A stretch of 64,000 nucleotides of DNA from Ornithinimicrobium faecis (GTDB lineage Bacteria; Actinomycetota; Actinomycetes; Actinomycetales; Dermatophilaceae): contig NZ_CP099489.1 of NCBI RefSeq assembly GCF_023923225.1, forward strand, positions 1,860,001 to 1,924,000. Reading direction: 5' to 3'. The notes beneath the pieces were generated by a model. The model saw nothing but the letters and a program-made list of their open reading frames with translations, did no database searches and was not told the origin of the DNA. The translations under genes and the position numbers were made by a program. This document shows, in pieces, positions 52,378-60,449 of the stretch (position 1 is the first letter of the stretch; each line of letters starts with the position of its first letter).

Positions 52378-53541
52378 TCAGAGGGAGCGCGCCATGCTGC
52401 GGCGCAGCAGCCACGTCCCCAGGAGCAGGACGCCAGCGGCCATCGCGAGCAACACACCCAACTGCGGGAGGATGTCGACGAGACTGCCGTTGTTGCGCTG
52501 GATGGCGGCAAAGGCGTCATAGCCCCACGCGTGCGGCGTGATGTGGGCGATGGTGCGCATGGTCTCGGGGAAGATCTCCAGGGGCATCATCCCGCCACCG
52601 ATCGCGGCCAGCACGAGGCCGAGTCCGACGCCGGCACCGACGGCCGCGCCCTCGTTGTCCAGGATCGACCCCAGCACCATGGCCGCGCCGGCCGCGACCA
52701 GCGCAAACACCGCCAGCACCAGCAGTGACAACCCGATGTTGCCCCAATCCACACCGAACATCAGCCAGGTCGCCAGCATAATGTAGCCACCTTGGAAGAA
52801 GGCGATCACCCAGCGCCCGAGGGACTGCCCGGCGATGGCCGACAGGGTGCTGACCGGCGAGGCCAACGTGCGGCCCATCACCCCTTGACGTCGCGCGTTG
52901 ATCAGGGTCGAGGACCCGGCCAACGACGTCAGGAAGGTGAACAGCAGCAGCTGTGAGGAGGCCCCGAGGTCAAACTGGCCCAGTCCCTGGAACTCCTGGG
53001 CCAGCTCATCGACGCTGGTGACCTGAAGTTTCGGCGTGGCCACCTGGCCTGCTGCGGCGTCGAGTGCCTGGTTCGCCTCGTCGGCTGTGGCTCCGGCGCC
53101 CTCGAGTGCACTGACCTGGATCTGTCGGAGGTCAAGGTTCCCGACGGCGACCTGGACGCGTTGCTGCGCGGCCGTGCTCGTCGAGGCGTTGCCGGCAATG
53201 ATCTCCAGCTCGACGGGGTCACCCGCAGCGTTGGCTGCCGCGGCCTCCTCGTCGACCACGAGGCCGGCGTCGGTCCGTCCTCGGGCGACCTGCTCGAGCA
53301 TGGCGTCGTGGTCGGCATACGAGACCGAGACGTCGCCCTGCTCAAGTTGCTCTGCCACGGCGGTGCGCAAGTCGCTGTCCGGGCCGCTGATGGTCACGCT
53401 TCCCGAGTTGCCCGAGCCGCCGAACTGCGAGCCCAGGACGAAGACCAGGATCAGCGGGAAGATGAAGGTGAAGAAGATGTTGCCCTTGTCCTTGACGAAG
53501 CGTCGGAGCTCGACGCCTGCAATGGCGAGTGCGGACCTCAT
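52378..53541 (-). CDS. ABC-2 type exporter permease
   Basis: A 387-residue permease with one N-terminal helix (NIFFTFIFPLILVFVLGSQF), a large extracytoplasmic domain (about residues 45-200) and five further helices. This is the YhgE/DrrB-like ABC-2 layout. The gene overlaps the preceding permease by ATGA. Both permeases share this plan and probably form a heterodimer with the ATPase at 54704. Confidence 0.88.
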   Translation of the reverse strand: MRSALAIAGVELRRFVKDKGNIFFTFIFPLILVFVLGSQFGGSGNSGSVTISGPDSDLRTAVAEQLEQGDVSVSYADHDAMLEQVARGRTDAGLVVDEEAAAANAAGDPVELEIIAGNASTSTAAQQRVQVAVGNLDLRQIQVSALEGAGATADEANQALDAAAGQVATPKLQVTSVDELAQEFQGLGQFDLGASSQLLLFTFLTSLAGSSTLINARRQGVMGRTLASPVSTLSAIAGQSLGRWVIAFFQGGYIMLATWLMFGVDWGNIGLSLLVLAVFALVAAGAAMVLGSILDNEGAAVGAGVGLGLVLAAIGGGMMPLEIFPETMRTIAHITPHAWGYDAFAAIQRNNGSLVDILPQLGVLLAMAAGVLLLGTWLLRRSMARSL

Positions 53542-54701
53542 GCCATCGCCCCCCGGTCCGGCAGGATCCGGGCAATGACGAGTGCCACCGCCGCAAACCC
53601 GAGCATGATCAGGACAGGCGTGCCGATGTCAGCCAGGCCGCCGCCCCCACTGGTGATCCCCAGCCCGCGGATCATCGCGCCCACCGGGTTGAGGTCGAGG
53701 ATCGTGCCGAGCAGCCCGGTCCCGCTCATCGGGAAGAAGGCGCCACCGGCGATGCCGAGCACCATGGCCAGGATGGTCTGGATGACGGTGGCCTGCTCGG
53801 TGGTCTTCGCCAGCTTGATCACGATGAAGGTCAGCGATGTGGTCGCGATCACGGCACTGATGATGAGCACTGCGATCGGCAGCGGTGAGCCGAAGTCGAC
53901 ACCGAAGAGCATGCTGCCCGCTGCGAGCAGGATGGAGGTGGCGACGACGCCGAGGCAGAAGCTGCTGAGCACCTTTGACAACGTCACCAGCATCGGGTTC
54001 ATCGGCATCGAGCGCAGCCGCGCCAGCGTGCCGAACTCACGCTCAGCGAGCAGGCCGAGCACACCGAAGCTGACGGTGAACATCAGGAACAGCCCGGCCT
54101 GACCGGCAACCAGTGCACCCTTGGGGTCCAGTTGCTGGTCGGAGGCCTGCCCCTGAGCCAGCGTGATCGCCGACTCACCGGTGGCCACCTGCTGTGCCAG
54201 TCCGCCGAGGTCTGCTGCGGGCAGCCCCAGGGCAGCACCGGCGGTCGTGGTCACCGCGCTGGCACCCGCACGGTCCAGGAAGCCCTGCACCACCGAGAGC
54301 ACGACGCCGGTCTCGATGCCGGAGCCATCACCCTCGATGGCCTCGACCTCGACCGGCTCACCGGCCATCAGCGCGGTGGAGAACCCCTCGGGGATCACCA
54401 GGCCAAGTTTGGCGTCACCGGACTCGGCGCGCGCCTGCACGTCGGCGGCGGAGGTCTCGGTCACCTCGACGTCGAGGCCGATCTCGGGCAGGGTCTGCAC
54501 GAGGGCCGCGGCGAGCTGGTCGCCCTCCGGGGCGGAGACGGCGACGGTCGCGGTGTCCAGGTCCATGTCCATGGCGTCGCCCATGACCAGGTTCATGGCC
54601 CCCATCAGTGCCAGCGGCACGACGACGGCAAAGATGATGACCGACTTGTCTCGCAAGCGTTGGACCAGGTCGGTCTTGAGCAGTGTGAAGAGTTGTCTCA
54701 T
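53538..54701 (-). CDS. ABC-2 type exporter permease
   Basis: A 387-residue paralogue of the next permease. It begins MRQLFTLLKTDLVQRLRDKS, then a first helix (VIIFAVVVPLALMGAMNLVM). The extracytoplasmic part has TATVAVSAPEGDQLAAALVQ, and about five helices follow. It lies two bases downstream of the ATPase gene. Confidence 0.88.
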   Translation of the reverse strand: MRQLFTLLKTDLVQRLRDKSVIIFAVVVPLALMGAMNLVMGDAMDMDLDTATVAVSAPEGDQLAAALVQTLPEIGLDVEVTETSAADVQARAESGDAKLGLVIPEGFSTALMAGEPVEVEAIEGDGSGIETGVVLSVVQGFLDRAGASAVTTTAGAALGLPAADLGGLAQQVATGESAITLAQGQASDQQLDPKGALVAGQAGLFLMFTVSFGVLGLLAEREFGTLARLRSMPMNPMLVTLSKVLSSFCLGVVATSILLAAGSMLFGVDFGSPLPIAVLIISAVIATTSLTFIVIKLAKTTEQATVIQTILAMVLGIAGGAFFPMSGTGLLGTILDLNPVGAMIRGLGITSGGGGLADIGTPVLIMLGFAAVALVIARILPDRGAMA

Positions 54702-54703
54702 GG

Positions 54704-55681
54704 TCAGTCCCGCAGCGCTTTGCCGGTGAGGTGCAGGAAGACCGACTCGAGGTTGGGTCGGCTGATCTGCACATCGCTCAACTGCATGCCCGAGGAGGTG
54801 GCGGTGGTGACGATCTGGGCGACCGCAGTGGGTGCGTCGTGCACCGTGAGCTGGAGGTGCCCGCGCTCGGGGTTGGCCTGAGCGACCGAGTCGAGTCTGA
54901 GCAGCGCCTCCGCGGCGGTCGTGGTGTCTCCGGAGCCGCTCAGCTCGATGTTGTCGACGCCGCCGGTGAGCCGGATCAACTCATCGCGAGTGCCCTCAGC
55001 CTGCAGCGTGCCGGAGTCGATGATGCCGATCCGGTCACAGAGCCGCTCGGCCTCCTCCATGTAGTGCGTTGTGTAGATCACGGCCATGCCCTCGTCGGCC
55101 AGTGCTTCCACCGACTCCAGGATGGCGTTGCGCGACTGCGGGTCAACGCCCACGGTCGGCTCATCCAGGATCAGCAGGGTGGGTTTGTGGAGCAGCCCGA
55201 TGCCGATGTTGAGTCGGCGCTTCATGCCGCCGGAGAAGTCCTTGGTCGGGCCCTTGGCGCGGTCGGTGAGCCCGGTGAGCTCGAGCACCTGGCCGACGCG
55301 GGACTTCAGCTCCCCGCCGGTCAGCCCCTGCAACTTGCCAAAGAAGTTGAGGTTCTCTCGGGCGCTCAGGTCGGGATAGATCGCCAGGTCCTGCGGCACC
55401 AGTCCGAGGTGACGCTTGGGTGCCACCTTCTTGGGCCCCATCTGCTGGCCCATGACGGTCACGCTGCCCTCATCGGCCTCGAGGAGGCCGGCGACCATCG
55501 AGATCGTGGTCGTCTTGCCCGCGCCGTTCGGCCCCAGCAATCCATAGGTCTCACCGGGCGCCACCGTGAACGACACGCCGTCGACCGCGGTCAGGTCTCC
55601 GAAGCGCCTAACCAGGCTGTCCACGACGAGGACAAACTCTTGGCCCCCTGTTGCTGTTGGCTGCACTGCTGTCTGCGTCAT
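54704..55681 (-). CDS. ABC exporter ATP-binding protein (multidrug type)
   Basis: A 325-residue ATPase. Walker A is LLGPNGAGKTTTISMVAGLL, the signature is FSGGMKRRLNIGIGLLHKP, and Walker B is LLILDEPTVGVDPQSRNAIL. The C-terminal DUF4162-like region carries the tail typical of the DrrA/CcmA-like group. It powers the two permeases encoded downstream. The 216-bp upstream region contains two TGTCACAT copies and GACAGGGATATCTGTC, possible operator elements. Confidence 0.92.
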   Translation of the reverse strand: MTQTAVQPTATGGQEFVLVVDSLVRRFGDLTAVDGVSFTVAPGETYGLLGPNGAGKTTTISMVAGLLEADEGSVTVMGQQMGPKKVAPKRHLGLVPQDLAIYPDLSARENLNFFGKLQGLTGGELKSRVGQVLELTGLTDRAKGPTKDFSGGMKRRLNIGIGLLHKPTLLILDEPTVGVDPQSRNAILESVEALADEGMAVIYTTHYMEEAERLCDRIGIIDSGTLQAEGTRDELIRLTGGVDNIELSGSGDTTTAAEALLRLDSVAQANPERGHLQLTVHDAPTAVAQIVTTATSSGMQLSDVQISRPNLESVFLHLTGKALRD

Positions 55682-55897
55682 GTCCCAGTCCTCTTCGTCA
55701 GTGATTTCCCCACGAGCATCAGCCTAAAGACCGAGTGGCCCTGAGCGACAGGGATATCTGTCACATCTCCACCAGAAGAAGTGTCACATGCACCGCTTCG
55801 CGCAGGTGACTGAAAACCCGTTGCCACACAACGGCACTCGGGACTAACATCATCTCCAGGAGGAGAGCAGTGCTCTCACTATGCGAGGGGATGTCCG

Positions 55898-56566
55898 ATG
55901 ATTGCCACCCAGACCCAACCCGCGATCGACCGGCCAGCGGAGCGCCGCGGCCGTGACCGGCTCATCGCACCGACCGTGGGCACCGGAGCGCTGATGCTGA
56001 TCTATCTGCTCGCCCGGCCCTATGGCGACGCCAGTGGGGCCACGACACCCGAGGCTGCGGACGCCTTCGCGAGCATTTGGTGGGTGGTGGCCCACGTCGC
56101 CGGTGCCCTGACGCTGGCCTCCTATGCGTGGCTGGCCCTGCGCCTGGCCGATCTCGTCCCGGGTGTGGCCGGCTCGCTGTCCCGCGCGTTAGGGCTGGGC
56201 GGGCTCGTGCTCGCGCTGCCCTACTTCGGTGCCGAGACCTTCGCCCTGCACGTCATCGGCAAGCAGGCGGTCGCAGGCAACACGGCGGTCCTCGACCTCG
56301 TCGAGCCGATCAGGAATCAGCCAGTGGCGATGACGATGTTCGGGCTCGGCCTGGTGCTGTTGGCTGTCTCGGCGGTGCTGCTCGCCATGACCTGGTGGCG
56401 CTCGGGCACCGGCCCGGCGTGGGCAGTCTGGCCGTTGACGGCCGCGGTGGTGCTCTTCCTGCCGCACTTCTTCCTGCCCCCGGGTGGGCGCGTGGCCTAC
56501 GGCGTGCTGTATGCCGTGGCGTGCGTTCTCCTCCTCCTCGGCCTGACCCGTGGTCGCCTGCGGTGA
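55898..56566 (+). CDS. hypothetical membrane protein
   Basis: A 222-residue protein with about six membrane helices, starting MIATQTQPAIDRPAERRGRD. Helices include GTGALMLIYLLARPYG, VVAHVAGALTLASYAWLALR, MFGLGLVLLAVSAVLLAMTW and GVLYAVACVLLLLGL. I do not recognise the family. It is divergent from the ABC exporter and precedes the kinase fragment by 24 bp; a link with either is unclear. Confidence 0.65.
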   Translation: MIATQTQPAIDRPAERRGRDRLIAPTVGTGALMLIYLLARPYGDASGATTPEAADAFASIWWVVAHVAGALTLASYAWLALRLADLVPGVAGSLSRALGLGGLVLALPYFGAETFALHVIGKQAVAGNTAVLDLVEPIRNQPVAMTMFGLGLVLLAVSAVLLAMTWWRSGTGPAWAVWPLTAAVVLFLPHFFLPPGGRVAYGVLYAVACVLLLLGLTRGRLR

Positions 56567-56590
56567 CCGCGCGCGTGGCACCATGACCTG

Positions 56591-56914
56591 GTGAATCTGA
56601 CCGGCCCGCGACGGAGGTTCTCGCTGCAGCGACTGGTGCGCCGCACCGTGAGCCGCGCGGTCACGCGTCAGGAGATGTGCAACGGCAACACCGAGACCTG
56701 GCGCCAGATGCTCTCCCGCGACTCGATTATCGTGTGGCACTTCCGCAGCTGGCGCCGCAAGCAAGAGCGGATCCACCAGTGGGTCAGTGACCCGAGCAGC
56801 GTGCTGGAGCGGGCTGCCGCCGGAGGCCGTGCACCGGATCGGGAGCCACCGGAGGTGCTGCACCTGCGCAGCTCCTCGCAGACCGAGGCCTGGTTGGCCA
56901 CACTGGGACCATGA
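56591..56914 (+). pseudogene. 5'-truncated adenylate kinase-like (FlaR/topology modulation type) P-loop protein
   Basis: A 107-residue frame from a GTG at 56591. RRRFSLQRLVRRTVSRAVTR, then QEMCNGNTETWRQMLSRDSI and VWHFRSWRRKQERIHQW, matches the C-terminal half of small P-loop kinases, which normally read RxxxRTxRRxxTREELWxGNxE after a Walker A domain of about 100 residues. That ATP-binding half, including GxxGSGKS/T, is missing, and the gene upstream is unrelated. The frame is open and its stop overlaps the ATG of the next gene, so a short product may still be made. Confidence 0.6.
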
Positions 56915-58599
56915 CACCGAGCAAGGACGCCCACATCACTCACCCGCAACCTCGCGCCGGCACGCACGCGGTGACGAACCAGGCGCCGCCCAGGGTCGAC
57001 GTGAACGAGTTCACCGGCAACCAGGTGCTGGCCGAGGGCGTCTCCACCTTCGGTGCCAGTTGGGCTGTCTTGCAGCTGGACACAGTGGGTGCCCTGGTCG
57101 GCTCGTCGTCCTTCCAGCAGGACGCCCGGACCGCCCACACCAGCCCGCCCGTGCTGCGCACCCACGACCGCTGGGGCCAGCGGATCGATCAGGTCGACTA
57201 CCACCCGGCTTACCACCGGATCATCGGTGACGCCGTCGCCCACGGCGCCCACACCAGCGCCTGGGCGACCCCGCGAGCCGGCGCGCACGTCGCCCGGGCC
57301 GCGACGTTCATGCTGTTCGCGCAGGTCGAGCCGGGCCATGCCTGCCCGATCTCCATGACGCACTCGGCCGTGCCCGCCCTGCGGGCCACCCCGGAGCTGG
57401 CCGACCGCTGGCTGCCACGGGTCTACGGGACCGGCTATGACGGCATACTCCGTGCTCCGGGAGACAAACCCGGAGCGCTGTTCGGCATGGCGATGACCGA
57501 GAAGCAGGGCGGCTCGGACGTGCGCGCCAACACCACGCGCGGTGAACAGGTCGGGGGAGGGGACTATCTGCTGACGGGGCACAAGTGGTTCTGCTCAGCC
57601 CCGATGTCGGACGCCTTCCTGGTCCTCGCACAGACCTCGCGCTCGGGGACCGAGGAGGGACTGAGCTGCCTGCTGGTGCCGCGCGTGCTCGAGGACGGCA
57701 CCCGCAACGTCTTCGCGATCCAGCGGCTCAAGGACAAACTCGGCAACAAGTCCAACGCCTCCAGCGAGGTCGAGTTTGACGGCACCGTCGGGCACCTGGT
57801 GGGCGAGCCCGGCCGCGGCGTCCGCACCATCATCGAGATGGTGGCGCGCACCCGACTGGACTGTGTGCTGGGCAGCACGGCGGGGATGCGGCAGTCCGTG
57901 GCCGAGGCGCTGTGGCACGTGCGCCACCGCTCGGCCTTCGGTGCGACGCTCATCGACCAGCCGGCGATGACCGCCGTTGTGGCCGACCTGGCGCTGGAGG
58001 CCGAGGCTGCGACGCTCACCTCGCTGCGGCTGGCCCAGGCGCACGAGGACGACGCCTCCGACCAGGAGATCGCCTTCCGTCGACTGGCCACGGCCGTGTC
58101 GAAATACTGGATCTGCAAGCGCGGTCCGCATCACGCCTATGAGGCGTTGGAGTGTCTGGGTGGCAACGGCTACACCGAGGACTTCCCGCTGGCGATGCGT
58201 TATCGCGAGCAGCCGGTGATGGCGGTCTGGGAGGGCTCGGGCAACGTCATCGCCCTCGATGTCCTGCGGGCGATGGGCCGAGAGCCGGAGACCGTCGAGG
58301 CATTACTGGCCGAGCTCGCGCTCGCCGAGGGGACCCACCGCGACTACGACCGCCACCTGGCGCGACTGCGCGCGCAGCTGGGCGCTGCACAGGGACAGGA
58401 CCTCGCCGGTCTCCAGGCCGGCGCACGCCGGCTCACCGAAACTCTGGCCCTGGCGCTCCAGGCGAGTTTGATGATCAGGCATGCCCCGGCATACAGCTCC
58501 GAGGCCTTTGTCGCGGCCCGACTGGGGGAGGACCGTGGCGCGCAGTTTGGAGTGCTGCCCGCCGGCGCCGACCTGGCCTCGATGCTGGGCCGACACTGA
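56911..58599 (+). CDS. acyl-CoA dehydrogenase family protein (AidB-like)
   Basis: A 562-residue flavoprotein. It has the AidB-type N-terminus (ENxF-like region around DVNEFTGNQVLAEGVSTFGA), then FGMAMTEKQGGSDVRANTTR for substrate/FAD, HKWFCSAPMSDAFLVLAQTS, and KSNASSEVEFDGTVGHLVGE. The C-terminal part holds YEALECLGGNGYTEDFPLAM and VWEGSGNVIALDVLRAM, where the catalytic region lies. AidB proteins are linked to the adaptive response to alkylation and bind DNA in E. coli. The ATG overlaps the kinase-fragment stop. Confidence 0.9.
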   Translation: MTPSKDAHITHPQPRAGTHAVTNQAPPRVDVNEFTGNQVLAEGVSTFGASWAVLQLDTVGALVGSSSFQQDARTAHTSPPVLRTHDRWGQRIDQVDYHPAYHRIIGDAVAHGAHTSAWATPRAGAHVARAATFMLFAQVEPGHACPISMTHSAVPALRATPELADRWLPRVYGTGYDGILRAPGDKPGALFGMAMTEKQGGSDVRANTTRGEQVGGGDYLLTGHKWFCSAPMSDAFLVLAQTSRSGTEEGLSCLLVPRVLEDGTRNVFAIQRLKDKLGNKSNASSEVEFDGTVGHLVGEPGRGVRTIIEMVARTRLDCVLGSTAGMRQSVAEALWHVRHRSAFGATLIDQPAMTAVVADLALEAEAATLTSLRLAQAHEDDASDQEIAFRRLATAVSKYWICKRGPHHAYEALECLGGNGYTEDFPLAMRYREQPVMAVWEGSGNVIALDVLRAMGREPETVEALLAELALAEGTHRDYDRHLARLRAQLGAAQGQDLAGLQAGARRLTETLALALQASLMIRHAPAYSSEAFVAARLGEDRGAQFGVLPAGADLASMLGRH

Positions 58600-58700
58600 T
58601 GCGCATGAGTGTCTCGGGCCCGATCCAGGACTGAGAGACCGGACCAGCGGACCGCTCAGGCAGAATAGTCGATCGACCGGATCGACCTGAGGGGATGAGG

Positions 58701-59963
58701 ATGACCGAGTCCGGCTATCGCAGCCCGATGAACCCGACCCAGCGACAGCATGCCGCCTCTCGGGTGCGGCGGTGGCTGGGTGCTGCCGAGATCGACGCGC
58801 TGCTGGGGGCGAGCGGCGAGGACGCGGCGACCCAGTTGCTGCTGGAGAACACTCCGGCGGTGACCACCGACTCCGTCGAGGACGGTTGGGACCTGCTGGA
58901 GTTTGAGCGCGCCGACCTCCCTGAGAGTGCGGCAGAGCACTGGGGCAGGTTGTGTCGCCGGGTCGGGGGTCTGGCGGTGATCTTGGCCTTCGTGGGTCTG
59001 GTGGCCGGGCTCGTCGTGGGCATGGTCGGCACGGAGCACGACGACGCGTTCGAAGCGCTGCCGGGGATGCTGGGCGGAATCTTGCTGCCAGTCCTCGGCG
59101 TGCTGGGTGGGGCTGGTCTCCTGCTGGTAGTCGTTGGTGGCTTCCTCGGGTCCGTTGCCAAGGTGATCGACGCGCGTGCCGTGGCGAGGTGGGCCGCAGC
59201 CAGACCGGGGCAGGCTCAGCGGGGGCTGCCGACGCAGGAGCCGATCAGCAGGCTCCTGGGCTGGTTTGTGGCAGTCTCGATCATCGGCTGGGGCGTCGGC
59301 GGGTTCACTGGGATCTTCGGCATCTGGCTCATGGGTGAGGGGGACTTCGCAGTCTGGGGCCCGCTGGTGGCCGCGGCAGCGCTGTGTCTCGTGGGTTTCC
59401 TCTCCGCGCGGGCCGGGCGGGCCGTCGCCCGGGCGGCGGCCGTCGCCGACAGGCACCTCTATGTGCTGGGCAAGCGCGAGCGGGGTCTGCCGCTCGACGT
59501 GGCCACCTCTGTGGCCGAGTCGGTCCTGGTGGTTTCCGACCCGATGGTCGTGACGTATGCGGCTGAGGAGTTCACGGCATACCCCCTGACGACCCGGCTG
59601 TCAGAGGAGGACTTGCGCACACGACGCGAGAGGGGGGCCGTTGATGGCTACACCGAGGTCATCAGTCCGTCGGGCACGGCCCCGCTCGTGACCCGGGAGA
59701 CCACAAACCACGAGCACCACGACGACCGCCACTGGCAGCGGGAGTATGCCGGGGGCTGGCTCGTCGCGAGCGGCCGCACCCTGGACTTCGGTCGGCCTGC
59801 CTGGCTGATGGTGCGGGATCGCCCCGAGCGGTTCGCCCAGGAGGTGCTTCCGCTCTTCGAGGATCACTTCGGGCTCGAGAAGGGCAGCGTCACACTCGTG
59901 CCCCCAGAGCAGCTGCCCGAGGACGAGTTCTGGATCAAGGACTGGGTGAAGGCCCGTGGCTGA
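58701..59963 (+). CDS. membrane protein of an unfamiliar paralogous family, copy 1
   Basis: A 420-residue protein; the ATG at 58701 is spaced six bases after GGGG. An N-terminal segment (RVRRWLGAAEIDALLGASGE) precedes two pairs of membrane helices (VILAFVGLVAGLVVGMV; LGWFVAVSIIGWGVGGFTGI and following). The C-terminal soluble half has TYAAEEFTAYPLTTRLSEED, then WQREYAGGWLVASGRT and PERFAQEVLPLFEDHFGLEK, ending EFWIKDWVKARG. The copy at 60446 shares all these blocks, and the 51-residue protein at 60294 shares the last. I know no named family for it. Confidence 0.75.
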   Translation: MTESGYRSPMNPTQRQHAASRVRRWLGAAEIDALLGASGEDAATQLLLENTPAVTTDSVEDGWDLLEFERADLPESAAEHWGRLCRRVGGLAVILAFVGLVAGLVVGMVGTEHDDAFEALPGMLGGILLPVLGVLGGAGLLLVVVGGFLGSVAKVIDARAVARWAAARPGQAQRGLPTQEPISRLLGWFVAVSIIGWGVGGFTGIFGIWLMGEGDFAVWGPLVAAAALCLVGFLSARAGRAVARAAAVADRHLYVLGKRERGLPLDVATSVAESVLVVSDPMVVTYAAEEFTAYPLTTRLSEEDLRTRRERGAVDGYTEVISPSGTAPLVTRETTNHEHHDDRHWQREYAGGWLVASGRTLDFGRPAWLMVRDRPERFAQEVLPLFEDHFGLEKGSVTLVPPEQLPEDEFWIKDWVKARG

Positions 59964-60178
59964 CTCGATCTGACCCAGGATCAGCGACGTGCCGTGGCTG
60001 CGCTTGCCGCCAAGGCGCTCACGCAATGACAGCCATCATCCTGTCCGGGTCTGGACTCAGACAGGATCTTCGAGGAGGGGACGGATCGGCTGGGGTCAGC
60101 GGAAGCGGTTCTGGCCACCCTGAAGGAGGGATTGTTCGTGACGACCGCCTCGATCGGTCATGGAGCAACGGTAGCCCG

Positions 60179-60198
60179 TGTAGACATATTCGTCTACA
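60179..60198. promoter_or_regulatory. palindrome of repressor-operator form
   Basis: TGTAGAC, six bases (ATATTC), GTCTACA: two perfect 7-bp arms, AT-rich at the centre. This is the form of TetR or GntR operators, but no such regulator is encoded nearby. Confidence 0.5.
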
Positions 60199-60242
60199 AC
60201 CGTCGCGTCGATGAACCTGCGGAACCATCCGCGGACCCGGGC

Positions 60243-60276
60243 GCGTCCGATGACACGGCAGGATGTCATCGGACGC
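60243..60276 (+). promoter_or_regulatory. 13-bp hairpin just before the stub gene
   Basis: GCGTCCGATGACA (60243-60255) pairs perfectly with TGTCATCGGACGC (60264-60276) across 8 bases. It ends five bases before GGGAGG, the ribosome site of the gene at 60294. It could be a terminator, operator or translational control element. Confidence 0.55.
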
Positions 60277-60293
60277 ACCACGGGAGGATGTTG

Positions 60294-60449
60294 ATGTACG
60301 ACAGGATCACTCAGGACGTGCTGCCGCTGTTTGATGAGCGCCACGGGTTGATGCCCGACAGCCTGAGCGCCCAGGCGCCGGAACAGGTGCCCGCTGATCA
60401 GTTCTGGATCCGTGACTGGGTCCGAGCCCACGCAGACGAGGCTGGGTGA
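60294..60449 (+). CDS. 51-residue C-terminal stub of the membrane protein family
   Basis: It begins MYDRITQDVLPLFDERHGLM at the ATG at 60294, six bases after GGGAGG, and ends FWIRDWVRAHADEAG. These residues match the last 50 of the proteins at 58701 and 60446 (copy 1: QEVLPLFEDHFGL...FWIKDWVKARG). It has no membrane helices or N-terminal domain. Its stop overlaps the GTG of the full-length copy downstream, so it has both a ribosome site and translational coupling, arguing for expression. It is either a pared-down functional module or the remnant of a third copy. Confidence 0.6.
   Translation: MYDRITQDVLPLFDERHGLMPDSLSAQAPEQVPADQFWIRDWVRAHADEAG

Larger units (their letters stand above)
59964..60293 (+). 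other. 330-bp intergenic region with two palindromes
   Basis: No convincing gene is seen. A frame can be read through 60132-60293 into the stub gene, but its composition is poor. Two dyads are present (60179-60198 and 60243-60276), listed separately. A ribosome-site-like GAAGGAGGG at 60122-60130 precedes a GTG at 60138 with no recognisable product. The region may be a degraded gene start or a regulatory leader. Confidence 0.5.

Noticed and set aside
60132..60293. Extending the stub gene upstream to 60132 or reading a separate gene from the GTG at 60138
   Set aside because: The extra residues do not match the paralogues, cross two palindromes, and a good ribosome site lies directly before the ATG at 60294.
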